Shown: piece by piece, positions 50,844 to 60,208 of the stretch | Numbering within the stretch: the stretch's first letter is position 1 | Layout of the letters: each line of letters opens with the position of its first letter | DNA from: Clostridia bacterium | GTDB taxonomy: Bacteria > Bacillota > Clostridia > UBA1381 > UBA9506 | DNA length: 64,000 nucleotides | Direction: 5' to 3' | Assembly (NCBI GenBank): GCA_017416855.1 | Contig: JAFQAZ010000011.1 | Coordinates: 186,001-250,000 of the forward strand | The notes under the pieces: generated by a model | Told to the model about the DNA's origin: nothing | Databases searched by the model: none | The model's input: only the letters and a program-made list of their open reading frames with translations | Translations under genes and position numbers: made by a program

Positions 50844-51902
50844 CTATCTGCTTCTTAATCCAACAAGTATTTTTAATACATGATACAGCCTATATCTCAT
50901 TGCATAAGCAAAAATGCGCTGTTTAACCGGTAGTTTGCCTATGGGGAATGATTTCAACACGCTAACGGTCAGGGTGTTTGTGCACACTTCCTGTAATCTT
51001 CGCTTTACATCAGCATCCGGAATATTATGCTCTTTGGCATACAAGATTTCCTGAGAGCAAATTACCCTGCACATTGCCTGCCAGAACCGGTTAATATACA
51101 CCTGGTACTGCTCAGGAGCAATATCTTTGTTAAACCGTTTTTCCAACTCGTTCACAAAAACAAGACTTTTTTCAAATCTATCTTTTTTATAGGATTTTGA
51201 AATTGAATCTTCATTTCTGCAGTAATAATAAAAAGCTTCACTGATACCGGTAGCCTTTTTGATGCAGGCAATATAATCAACTAAAAACAGGGCATCTTCA
51301 GAAAGCATCTCTCGCTCAGACTGAAACCTTATATGGTTGGCCTCAATGATATCCCTTCTGAACAAATTCTTCCATATACTCATTCCGTATTTGCTATCAT
51401 CAGGTTCCTCTGGCAGAGCGCCAACAATGCCCATTCTAAGCTCTTTCAGTTCTTCTTCTGTTTCAAAATGTGTATCTTGTTCAAAATATATTTTTCTTAT
51501 GCATTCCCCTGCTTCGCTGAACATATTACCATCCACAAACAAAACACCGGATATAACAAGATCAGCGTCGAATCGCTCTGCCTTTTCGAAAAGACAAGAA
51601 AACATTTCGCAGTCAACATAATCATCAGAATCAACAAAACCTATGTATTTACCTGTAGCTGCTTTAAGGGCAGTATTTCTGGCCATGCCGGCACCTTCAT
51701 TAGTTTTGTGAATTACCTTTATCCTGCAGTCTTCTGATGCCTTCTGATTGCAAATTTGCCCTGATGAATCTGTCGAGGCATCATCAACAAGAATAATTTC
51801 AATCTCTTTAAGGGTTTGATTCTGCAAAGATGAAATGCAACGCTCAAGATATTTTTCAGCATTATATACAGGAACAATCACGCTCACTTTTGGCTGTGTC
51901 AC
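50844..51902 (-). CDS. Family 2 glycosyltransferase
   Basis: A 352-aa GT-A enzyme opening VSVIVPVYNAEKYLERCISS, with DDASTDSSGQIC and the metal motif GFVDSDDYVDCEMF. The GTG at 51902 is the better start because GAGGGGTG lies five bases upstream; the reading from 51917 uses a TTG inside the previous gene. Start and upstream stop are within a few bases, so coupling is likely. Confidence 0.9.
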   Translation of the reverse strand: MTQPKVSVIVPVYNAEKYLERCISSLQNQTLKEIEIILVDDASTDSSGQICNQKASEDCRIKVIHKTNEGAGMARNTALKAATGKYIGFVDSDDYVDCEMFSCLFEKAERFDADLVISGVLFVDGNMFSEAGECIRKIYFEQDTHFETEEELKELRMGIVGALPEEPDDSKYGMSIWKNLFRRDIIEANHIRFQSEREMLSEDALFLVDYIACIKKATGISEAFYYYCRNEDSISKSYKKDRFEKSLVFVNELEKRFNKDIAPEQYQVYINRFWQAMCRVICSQEILYAKEHNIPDADVKRRLQEVCTNTLTVSVLKSFPIGKLPVKQRIFAYAMRYRLYHVLKILVGLRSR

Positions 51903-51906
51903 AGTG

Positions 51907-53115
51907 TCACCCCTCAACTAATTTCTCATATTCTTTCAACAAATGCTCGCAGTATGTTTCAACGCTCAAAATATTGTCTTTTTCTGTTTTGCAATTATCT
52001 TTAAGAGTATTGTAATAATCTTCATTTTCAAGAGTGTCTTTTAGCTTCTGTGCAATACCTGCCGGTGTGAGTTCGGTAACCAGCGTGCCGGTAATGCCAT
52101 CTTTTACAAGCTCTGCCATACCACCACTGTTCATTGTGACAACGGGTACACCCATAGAATGGGCTTCTAAAATAGAAAGAGGGCAATTCTCGTAACAAAC
52201 AGAGGGCAATAATAAAACTTTTGCATTACCCATCAGTTCAATCAATTTCGCTCCTGTCAGAAAGCCGGAAAGCGTAACGTTATCAATGCCTTTGAGCATC
52301 TCTTCATCAGGACCGCTGCCGGCAACAATGAATTGATACTCAGGAAGAAGTTTAGCTGTTTCAGCTATATGCTCAATGCCTTTTTCTTTGGAAAGCCGAC
52401 CGACAAACAAAATGTAAGAGCCCTCATTCCGGTCAGATATGGTAAACTTTGCTTTATCAATAAAATTATGGATAGTAAGTGTTTTGCCGGTATAATACTT
52501 TTTAGCTGATAGAAGCTTGTTTTCGAGAAATTTGCTGGGACAAATAAACAAATCAACCTTTTTGTAGGTTTTGAGGAAGGAGTAAAATTTTGCTTCTATA
52601 ACGCCTAGCACACTTTTAACGGTGGAATTATGAATACACTTATTCTTGATGCAGTTTATATGCGAACCTTTAACACAGCGTTCGCAAGGTGTATTGTTAT
52701 CGAAATTATACAGAAGATGATTCGGACAAATCATCTGATAGTCGTGCACCGTCTGAACCACAGGCACACCTTTCTTTTTAGCACCATAAATAATGGAGGG
52801 TGTTAATTGAAAGTTGATATTATTCATATGAACGATATCCGGTTTAAATTGATCAATAACCTGCATTATTTTCTTTTTGGCTTCAAAAGAATAAATGATT
52901 TTAAACGGATATAAAAATCTTGCCATTCCTTTTGAATGAAAGTCCATATTCTGTGTGTATTTTCCTGCAGAGTTTCCAACAGTATTTTGTTCATCATACA
53001 TCCCAAAATACTCCACCTCATGGCCAAGCTTTTTGAGGTAATCGCCAAGGTACAGCATATAACTCTCGCTTCCGCCGCGAGGATACAGAAATTTATTGAC
53101 CATCAAAATTTTCAT
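51907..53115 (-). CDS. Family 4 glycosyltransferase
   Basis: A 402-aa GT-B enzyme. The N-terminal half opens MKILMVNKFLYPRGGSESY (glycine-rich acceptor loop) and the C-terminal half has FVGRLSKEKGIEHI and the E-x7-E motif in SILEAHSMGVPVVT. A Cys-rich insert (CERCVKGSHINCIKNKC, about residues 145-161) is seen in many GT4 enzymes of this kind. The start overlaps the upstream polymerase gene by four bases. Confidence 0.92.
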   Translation of the reverse strand: MKILMVNKFLYPRGGSESYMLYLGDYLKKLGHEVEYFGMYDEQNTVGNSAGKYTQNMDFHSKGMARFLYPFKIIYSFEAKKKIMQVIDQFKPDIVHMNNINFQLTPSIIYGAKKKGVPVVQTVHDYQMICPNHLLYNFDNNTPCERCVKGSHINCIKNKCIHNSTVKSVLGVIEAKFYSFLKTYKKVDLFICPSKFLENKLLSAKKYYTGKTLTIHNFIDKAKFTISDRNEGSYILFVGRLSKEKGIEHIAETAKLLPEYQFIVAGSGPDEEMLKGIDNVTLSGFLTGAKLIELMGNAKVLLLPSVCYENCPLSILEAHSMGVPVVTMNSGGMAELVKDGITGTLVTELTPAGIAQKLKDTLENEDYYNTLKDNCKTEKDNILSVETYCEHLLKEYEKLVEG

Positions 53116-54419
53116 AACAACGAATCACTATCCTCTTCTCTGTTAGCCTTAGAAACATAGCCGAACATTTTAATTTCAGTTTGCTGCACATTGTCGTCGA
53201 ATCCGTTACCCATCATCAGAAGGGCTAAAACACCTGTTAACAACGGATAGTTCATCGTGTTATCCGTTGTGGATACAATAATGAGATAAAGGGTAAGCAT
53301 GAATGTCAGTATAGCACTTTCCACTCTCCCTTTTCTGCCAAAATACCACACTCTTAAAACGGTCATAGATATAAGCCATATAATATAACCCCAAAAGCCA
53401 AGATCGACAAAGTGTTGAAGAAAATCGTTATGAACTGAGGCAACGCCCACATTCATAAAGGTGTTTAACTGATAGGTTAAAAAGCCGATTCCGTTTCCTA
53501 AAAACCCGGGATTGAATTCATAAAACTCATCCACTGCATTATAAATCTCCACACGACCGCTTGTGTTGATGCCTGCTTTTTCGAGTAGCTCAAATGCATC
53601 ACCGGCAATCAGAGCAATGTAGCCAATGAGCAGCAGCACCACAACAACTGTAAGCGCTATCATTAGCCTTGAGGCAGTTTTTTGATTAAATCGTGCAATA
53701 AACTTAAGCAAATAGCCAAAAGCAAGTGCTATCACAATGGCAATAATACCAATTCTCTTAAAAGCCGATAAAAAACAGAACAGACTCAAAAATAGTAAAA
53801 TTAAAAAAATAATATTCTTCCTGGGTTTATACAGCATATAAATAAGATAGGCTCCCAGACAGAAAGCAAGCTCGTGAATTTCGGCCTGCACAATGATATC
53901 GCCTGTTACGCCGGCAAAGGTCGTAATAAGTGTGATGAATTCTGTAAGATAATTGTCGAGGCCATGCTGAATAATAATCGTAATCAACATAAAAATGTTG
54001 GCTGTTAAAATAGCAATCAGGTTATACCATATGCCTTTTTTACCAAAAATATAAAGCATTGCGCCGGCCGCAAGGGCAAAAGACAACATATTGGCATAAA
54101 TAAATGAGCTGGAAAGGCCTCGTGAAATTACGCCAACATCAACGGTCTGTACGAACCAGATAAATAGTGAAACAACCGTTGTTACCGCCAAGGGAATGCT
54201 ATAAACTACGGCTTCTTTAAAGGCAGTCAATCCTCTCGCAATATTTGGTTTATATAAAAACAAAAGAATAGCAGAAAAAGCAAGAATCAGGGCAAAAATA
54301 TGGCGGTAGGTAATATGCAAGCCTACATCAAGGTATTCATTCAGGAAGTAATACATCATGACGGCTACAACGATAAAATAAAATTCTTTTGCTTTAGCAA
54401 GGATTTTATTTTCCTCCAT
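53112..54419 (-). CDS. O-antigen ligase/polymerase-like membrane protein (Wzy-like)
   Basis: A 435-aa protein with about ten to twelve membrane segments. It carries the motif HNDFLQHFVDLGFWGY at about residue 325, typical of the Wzy_C/WaaL family, in which the loop after 'GF/GIGFLTY' is extracytoplasmic. It would polymerise lipid-linked repeat units outside the membrane. The neighbouring Wzz-like proteins and initiating transferase support a Wzx/Wzy-type pathway, although no flippase is in the window. Confidence 0.85.
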   Translation of the reverse strand: MEENKILAKAKEFYFIVVAVMMYYFLNEYLDVGLHITYRHIFALILAFSAILLFLYKPNIARGLTAFKEAVVYSIPLAVTTVVSLFIWFVQTVDVGVISRGLSSSFIYANMLSFALAAGAMLYIFGKKGIWYNLIAILTANIFMLITIIIQHGLDNYLTEFITLITTFAGVTGDIIVQAEIHELAFCLGAYLIYMLYKPRKNIIFLILLFLSLFCFLSAFKRIGIIAIVIALAFGYLLKFIARFNQKTASRLMIALTVVVVLLLIGYIALIAGDAFELLEKAGINTSGRVEIYNAVDEFYEFNPGFLGNGIGFLTYQLNTFMNVGVASVHNDFLQHFVDLGFWGYIIWLISMTVLRVWYFGRKGRVESAILTFMLTLYLIIVSTTDNTMNYPLLTGVLALLMMGNGFDDNVQQTEIKMFGYVSKANREEDSDSLL

Positions 54420-54448
54420 ATTTGCCCTCCTCTCCTTTGTGCCGGTGC

Positions 54449-56314
54449 TTACAACGAACTGCTTTCCTTTAAATCAGAGCAATATGTCTTTTTGTTTCCA
54501 ATTGCTTCTGAAAGTAATTTTCTTGCAGTTTTGTTTTCCTTAAAGGTCTCAGCAATACCGATTTTATATTCAATGACAATTTCTTTGCGTTCTTCCCGTT
54601 CATCAAGACGCAACCTGAACAATCTCATAATATCTTCAACCGTAATATAGTCAGAATCCTCTGTCAGCATAGCAAAACTGCCGTTGCCGTTATAAATATA
54701 CTCTGTCTTGGATTTTCCGAAGCTTTCTTTTATAAAGAGTGTGAACATCTTAATAATCTCATCGCCCGCTTCTCTTGAGTAATCTCCGTTAATGTGCACC
54801 AGATTCGCAATATCAACAACACAGTACACAGCCCCATCATCAAGAAGCTTTTTATCCTTTGTCTTTAAGTATTTATCAAAATAAGCTCTGTTGTTAAAGC
54901 CTGTAAGATGATCTGTATAGAAAATATAATTGATTATATCGCCTATTCTTCCCAAAACAATAGCACCACCGCAGCAAACAATTACAAGGAAGAAAAATGC
55001 GATTGCTGTGTAAAGCGGCACATTAACACTTTCTTTCACAGAGGCTGATGACAATACGGAAATGTAGCTGGCACCAAGATATCTGTTATATTCATTATTG
55101 GTTTTTGTAGTTATATTGTAAAGTGCGGTCAGTTCATCTAAAAGAGTGTTGATTTCCTGGTTAATTTCCTCTTCTATTCCCGCATAGTCAGCATTGCAAA
55201 GCTCTGTACAGGTTAAATCAGATGTCTGGCAGCCATCGCCACACATACCGGTACAATTTGTGAAGGTATTAATGACATAAGTGCAATACGCCGAATCAAT
55301 AATAGCGTGTTCTCTATCTTCGTTATGCTCCCTCCAACTGTAAATCAGCTCATCATATGTTACGGTCTGGTCGCCAACATAGTCCTGGACATTTCTCTCG
55401 TGAAGGTTATCAAGAATATACTCATATGTAATGTTGGTATTTCCGGACTCTCTCATTTTGTTAACATATGCATCAATTACAGACACAACATCTTCAACAA
55501 TACTTTCATTCTTTGTGTTGGAAATGTTGTTGTTGTCGATTCTGGTTGTATAATCTGAAATGAGCACAGATTTATTTTTGGTAATCTGATATTTATAGAT
55601 TTTTGAAAAAATTGAAGAAACCTTAACCTGTCGTAAGTAGTTAAAATCATCCACAAGATCACTAAAAGATGCACCCGTTTCAGTAGATCTGTAAAAATTA
55701 TTCTGATCAATTCTCTGATACAAAGTATTTACTGTATTGTCAATACTGGTATCAATCAGCTCCATCATTTCGATATAATCGTAATTATTTTTATTAATGT
55801 TTTCAATTGTATTATTAGCCGGCGCCACATTGACATATTTCTGGCTGAATCGTTCAAAATAAACATCAAGCGTTTCGTCTAGGATTGTTCTGGCAAAATC
55901 CGGACCTTCCCAGCTTGCAGCAGCAAAAGAAACAATATAGGTGCTGGGTTCATATATGTACTCTTCACCCTCTTCAAGTTTTGCATCTTTCTGAGCAACT
56001 TTATCCTTATCCTCAATGGGGGTAATGTAAATTCTGGAAATCAAACTGTCAACAGAATAAACGCCTGTCAGACCCATCTTATCAACAACCTTGGACATAA
56101 CTGCTGAGGACTTGATTTCGTTTACATCCAGTTTATCACCGGTAGGCGCAAGACCTTTCTCTGCCTGTTCATCATTATAATGAATAACTTCTGACGCAAT
56201 GTATGTATTAGACTTTGAAAGCTTATAATAAACGCCATATGTTGCCAAAAGACAAAATACAATAATCAGCGGCATAATCTTTTTTAAATATCTTACTATC
56301 TGAAAGTTTTTCAT
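54449..56314 (-). CDS. Wzz-like chain-length protein fused to a degenerate GGDEF domain
   Basis: A 621-aa protein. Residues 12-32 and about 433-458 are membrane helices flanking an extracytoplasmic region with Wzz-type features near the start (YIASEVIHYND and a coiled stretch). Residues 344-373 hold six Cys (344, 354, 358, 362, 369, 373), unusual for Wzz. A cytoplasmic GGDEF-like domain (about 466-615) begins YTDHLTGFNNRAYFDKYL; its active-site signature reads NGNGSF instead of GGDEF, so it should not make c-di-GMP and could act as a receptor or GTP-sensing module (inference). GGGAGGAT precedes the start. It overlaps in role with the paralogous gene just upstream. Confidence 0.75.
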   Translation of the reverse strand: MKNFQIVRYLKKIMPLIIVFCLLATYGVYYKLSKSNTYIASEVIHYNDEQAEKGLAPTGDKLDVNEIKSSAVMSKVVDKMGLTGVYSVDSLISRIYITPIEDKDKVAQKDAKLEEGEEYIYEPSTYIVSFAAASWEGPDFARTILDETLDVYFERFSQKYVNVAPANNTIENINKNNYDYIEMMELIDTSIDNTVNTLYQRIDQNNFYRSTETGASFSDLVDDFNYLRQVKVSSIFSKIYKYQITKNKSVLISDYTTRIDNNNISNTKNESIVEDVVSVIDAYVNKMRESGNTNITYEYILDNLHERNVQDYVGDQTVTYDELIYSWREHNEDREHAIIDSAYCTYVINTFTNCTGMCGDGCQTSDLTCTELCNADYAGIEEEINQEINTLLDELTALYNITTKTNNEYNRYLGASYISVLSSASVKESVNVPLYTAIAFFFLVIVCCGGAIVLGRIGDIINYIFYTDHLTGFNNRAYFDKYLKTKDKKLLDDGAVYCVVDIANLVHINGDYSREAGDEIIKMFTLFIKESFGKSKTEYIYNGNGSFAMLTEDSDYITVEDIMRLFRLRLDEREERKEIVIEYKIGIAETFKENKTARKLLSEAIGNKKTYCSDLKESSSL

Positions 56315-56334
56315 TGTTATCCTCCCTTAGATCC

Positions 56335-57690
56335 TTATGCCTTTTTGGGGAATTGTTTTGAAATGCGTCTTAACATAAGTGATACATATGCAAATGCCGC
56401 AAAGAAAATAAGTGTTTTTAATTCACTCATAAGTGAAACACCGTAAATACTCACGGCAATACACTGATTCATTTTGTGGCTTGAATATTCTCTACCAGCA
56501 TTAATTGCTTCTTTTTCAAAACCTCTGATTCCTTCGTAGATAGACTCAATGAGCGAATCAACCGATGCGTAAAGCTGTTCAGATGGTGCACAGGAAGAAA
56601 TTTTATCAATCACAAGATTGTTATCCATAATTTCTTTTTCGTTAGAGGCCACATAGTTGCTGAAATTGGTTGCCAGAACAGACAATTCATCAACACCAAC
56701 CTTTGTTCTACCCATATAATACTTTCCGGACTGATCCCAGGTAGGAACGAGAACAACTCGCGTCATTTCTTCGCTATACATATCGATTGCCTGATTACAA
56801 AGGTTATATGATGCCTGATTTTTCTGTCGGTCAAAATCAACGTTCTTATTCTGGTATGACAATCTGTCAACATAGTCATTTTTATCTCTCACAATACCGT
56901 TTTGTAATATAAGAGAACGTAAATTCTGATTAATCTGGGTTTCCTTAAACTGGTAAACCTTGCCGGCAATCGAATTAAAGGTGCTGTTGTTTTCCATTAC
57001 AAAGCTTGGATTCTTTTCGGCCATGCCGTACAAGTAATTGAGAATAGACATGGTTTCTTTGTCAAAATAAGCAACAATATCCATATATTCCATCGAAGCA
57101 AAATCAGGTTTTTCATGGTCAAGCGTAAAATTGTCTGTATATTTCTCAATGTAATACTCTTTATAGGCAGCTGTAATCAGCTTAATCACGTTTTCAGAAT
57201 CAAGATGGTTGGTTTCTTTTGATGCATGGTATTCCACAGCAAACTCGGTGGATATATGATATTGAGTTTCATCGCCAACGCCGCCTTGTACACAGGGATA
57301 CACCACCAGGCAATTTCTCAGTTCCTGCACCGTCACATCTTTAAGAGCTCCTTTTTTTATCGCTCTTTCCACAACCTCATCACTGATAATTTCTGCCATA
57401 TTATATCTGGTGCCATTAGAATTCAATGCCTGTGATGCTTCAGAATAGTTCAGCGAAATAATCGCATGAACTGAGTTTTTCAGTGTAAAATGATTGAAGC
57501 AACCATACAACAGCGTTGTAATAAAGCATAACATAATAATCCATACGTTCAAGTATTCTGCGGTTTTAAAAATCTGCGTAAACTCTGTGCGGTTCACATT
57601 TTTAGAACGAAAATATATTCTCGCAACAGCCAGCAGAAGAAACAATCCGAACAGTAAAATAATTATTGTTTGAAGTATTGAAGTCAACAT
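56335..57690 (-). CDS. Wzz-like membrane protein, probable partner of the GGDEF fusion
   Basis: A 451-aa protein with helices at about residues 3-23, 47-65 and near the C-terminus (about 415-440). The central ~340 residues are extracytoplasmic. Sections such as the AYKEYYIEKY segment and the region around 230-300 align loosely by eye with the neighbour's extracytoplasmic part, so the two are likely paralogues that might form a complex. It lacks a cytoplasmic signalling domain and a Wzc-type tyrosine kinase motif. Family assignment is tentative. Start follows GAGGAAG. Confidence 0.6.
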   Translation of the reverse strand: MLTSILQTIIILLFGLFLLLAVARIYFRSKNVNRTEFTQIFKTAEYLNVWIIMLCFITTLLYGCFNHFTLKNSVHAIISLNYSEASQALNSNGTRYNMAEIISDEVVERAIKKGALKDVTVQELRNCLVVYPCVQGGVGDETQYHISTEFAVEYHASKETNHLDSENVIKLITAAYKEYYIEKYTDNFTLDHEKPDFASMEYMDIVAYFDKETMSILNYLYGMAEKNPSFVMENNSTFNSIAGKVYQFKETQINQNLRSLILQNGIVRDKNDYVDRLSYQNKNVDFDRQKNQASYNLCNQAIDMYSEEMTRVVLVPTWDQSGKYYMGRTKVGVDELSVLATNFSNYVASNEKEIMDNNLVIDKISSCAPSEQLYASVDSLIESIYEGIRGFEKEAINAGREYSSHKMNQCIAVSIYGVSLMSELKTLIFFAAFAYVSLMLRRISKQFPKKA

Positions 57691-57710
57691 GTTTCATCTT
57701 CCTCGCAAAA

Positions 57711-58943
57711 TTAAAATTTGTTAATATCAATAACGACCAATTCAGGCTGATTGTTCAGACGGAAAACATCAGAATTATCGAGACCGGCGCTTACGATGAG
57801 AGGCTTGCCGGCGGTGTTATATCTTCCGTAAACATATTTGCCGTTTCGTTCCGGAAATAAACCGCCCTCGTGGGTATACAACGGGCCAAGCACAGGTACT
57901 CGGACAAGACCGCCATGAGTATGTCCGCAAATCATTAAATCGCCCCAGAATTCAGGTTCAAACTCTTCAAAAATAAATGGCTCGTGAATGGCTGTGATTT
58001 TAATATTTTCTGTGTTTTCGTAAATGTAATCGTTGAAACTTTTTTCTGAATAGGACCAAAACGAAGACGGATTAGAGGTTAAAACACCATAAACATCAAC
58101 TGTCATAGTTTTTACTTTTATGGTATCCTTTTCATTCTTCAAAACCTTTATACCTGATTTTTCAAGTTTATCTTCGAAGGAATCAGGTAAAACGAGAAGA
58201 GCCGTTTCATCACGGTTATTTTTATTAAATCCAAACTTTTTGTCCAATTCCTGTTCGTTCAACGGAAAATCGAAAATTGTTTCTACTTCATTATTCCCAT
58301 AAACATAATAAGCCGGTGCAATAGCTGACAGTTTTTCGCCTAAAGCCACAGCATAGTCAGCATCGTCGCGGGCCGAATTTACAATATCGCCGGTACAAAT
58401 AATAATATCCGGTTCAAGTTCTTCTACCCTGGTTAATAAATTCTCGTTACCAGGGCCATATAAACTGCTGTGTAAATCGGATAGTTGAACTACGCGAAGC
58501 TGACTATCAACCTTAAGACTGCTAACACTGTAAAACGTTTCTCTGAAAGTTCTGTTGTCGATATAGTTGCCCATAACTATAACAATCGCCGTTGCAATGC
58601 AGACGAAAATCATACCAATTGTAAAGAATTTGGCAACTCTTATATTCTTTTTTGTTTTAGGACTTAAAGACTTGTATCCGCTCTTTTTAGTAATTTTAAT
58701 TTTCTTTTTATCACCCAAAAACGAACAGACACAAGAGGCTAATGTCTTCTTGCATTCTTTTTTGAACTTTTTAATCTTCTCTGCACCGTAATAGGAAACA
58801 ATAACACGTTTTACATCCACTTCCTCAATATCAAACGTGTCACCCCAGACCTCATAAAACTCTTCTGATACCATTTCCTTAAAAAGTTCTTTAATTTCTT
58901 CCTGACAGTTATCTAATTCTAAAGCATTGTTTTTATTATCCAT
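57711..58943 (-). CDS. DnaA-domain-I-like / membrane helix / metallophosphoesterase fusion
   Basis: A 410-aa protein in three parts. Residues 13-86 (EIKELFKEMVSEEFYEVW ... VIVSYYGAEKIKKFKKE ... KKKIKI) have the helix-strand pattern of DnaA domain I. Residues 103-125 form a membrane helix. Residues 148-405 are a calcineurin-like phosphoesterase (QLSDLHSS, CTGDIV, GNNEVET, AIHEP, GHTHGG) of the YkuE/YaeI type, probably outside the membrane. The usual GNH(D/E) reads GNNE, so the catalytic His is replaced by Asn. Substrate unknown; undecaprenyl-linked or nucleoside phosphates are possible. Weak ribosome binding site (AAGGG). Confidence 0.75.
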   Translation of the reverse strand: MDNKNNALELDNCQEEIKELFKEMVSEEFYEVWGDTFDIEEVDVKRVIVSYYGAEKIKKFKKECKKTLASCVCSFLGDKKKIKITKKSGYKSLSPKTKKNIRVAKFFTIGMIFVCIATAIVIVMGNYIDNRTFRETFYSVSSLKVDSQLRVVQLSDLHSSLYGPGNENLLTRVEELEPDIIICTGDIVNSARDDADYAVALGEKLSAIAPAYYVYGNNEVETIFDFPLNEQELDKKFGFNKNNRDETALLVLPDSFEDKLEKSGIKVLKNEKDTIKVKTMTVDVYGVLTSNPSSFWSYSEKSFNDYIYENTENIKITAIHEPFIFEEFEPEFWGDLMICGHTHGGLVRVPVLGPLYTHEGGLFPERNGKYVYGRYNTAGKPLIVSAGLDNSDVFRLNNQPELVVIDINKF

Positions 58944-59010
58944 ATTAACAAACCCTTACTTTATAAATTTATCAGTTTTGCATATACAGAACAGCATTCT
59001 GATAATTAAG

Positions 59011-60168
59011 CTATATCGAAGCTGATGTGCTTTGATTATGCGGCAACAAGCATTTTTCATACAGTTTGCAGGTGGCAGACGCTACATCCTGCCAACAATA
59101 CTTGTTAACAATATACTCACTCACACCATCCCGAAGTTTTTCTACCTTTGTGTGATCATCACACAAAGTCTGAAGCTTTTCAGCCAGATCTGCGATATTT
59201 CCTTTTTTAAAATAAACAGCTCTATCTTCGGCTACGGTTGTATTTTCAGGAATATCCGAGCACAACAACGCATTACCGTAAGCAAGTGACTCCAACAAGC
59301 ACAGAGACATACCTTCCAGATCTGAGGGTAACACGGTTAAATAGGCATTTGAATACAGTTCATCAAGCGCGCTGCCTGATATAAACCCGGTAAAAATAAT
59401 ATTTGGATTCCCTGCCGCTTTTTCCTTAAGCATAGCCACATAATCATCGGTATCACTTGTGTCGCCGGCAATGACGAGCTTTTTATCTGTGCGGATTTGG
59501 TTATAAGCATCAATCAGGTAATGTATTCCCTTTTCTGCTGTCAACCTGGATACAACAGCAATGTATTCGTCAGCTTTAAGACCGTATTGTTCGGTTATGA
59601 TATTAGCGCTCTTACGTTCAGGACGATTAATACCGTTATGAATAATAACCGTTTCCCGATTATAGGTCTCTTTAAAATAATCATAGGCAGCCTGACTGAG
59701 AACAATGACTTCATCAGCATATTTTGCAAGAACCTTCTCACCGAATTTTATGTACTTTGATGCAAAGCCTTTTCCCCATTTTTCCCTTTGCCAGTCCAAC
59801 CCGTGAACTGTAGCAATACATTTCTTGCCGAATAGCTTGGGAATCCACAACGCTGCACAAGGACCTTCAGCGTGAAAGTGAATCACATCATACCGTTTAA
59901 AGGATGCACTGATTGCAGCCGTAAACGATGCTATCATCGCTGCCAATCCGCGCACATTCAGCGTCCAGGCTTTTTTAATTCTGACACCTTTATACCGTTT
60001 GTTCTTTACTGTACCCACGAACTCGTTTTCAACCTTATCAGAGGAACGGTTGTAACAGGTAACATCATGGCCCATTTCTACCATCAGCGGACACATCGTC
60101 GTGAGCACATTTTCAATACCGCCACGTCGTGATGGAACGACCTTATGCCCAATCATAGCAACCTTCAT
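59011..60168 (-). CDS. Family 4 glycosyltransferase
   Basis: A 385-aa GT-B enzyme opening MKVAMIGHKVVPSRRGGIEN (acceptor-side loop with GGIE) and having VSRLTAEKGIHYLIDAY and an E-x7-E motif in CLLESLAYGNALLCS. The start at 60168 follows GGAG by eight bases; an in-frame GTG at 60174 is too close to the SD. It follows the initiating transferase by 40 bases, so it may add the second sugar (inference). Confidence 0.92.
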   Translation of the reverse strand: MKVAMIGHKVVPSRRGGIENVLTTMCPLMVEMGHDVTCYNRSSDKVENEFVGTVKNKRYKGVRIKKAWTLNVRGLAAMIASFTAAISASFKRYDVIHFHAEGPCAALWIPKLFGKKCIATVHGLDWQREKWGKGFASKYIKFGEKVLAKYADEVIVLSQAAYDYFKETYNRETVIIHNGINRPERKSANIITEQYGLKADEYIAVVSRLTAEKGIHYLIDAYNQIRTDKKLVIAGDTSDTDDYVAMLKEKAAGNPNIIFTGFISGSALDELYSNAYLTVLPSDLEGMSLCLLESLAYGNALLCSDIPENTTVAEDRAVYFKKGNIADLAEKLQTLCDDHTKVEKLRDGVSEYIVNKYCWQDVASATCKLYEKCLLPHNQSTSASI

Positions 60169-60208
60169 TTTCACAACTCCAAATTTAAAATATAATGAGA
60201 GTAAGCTC

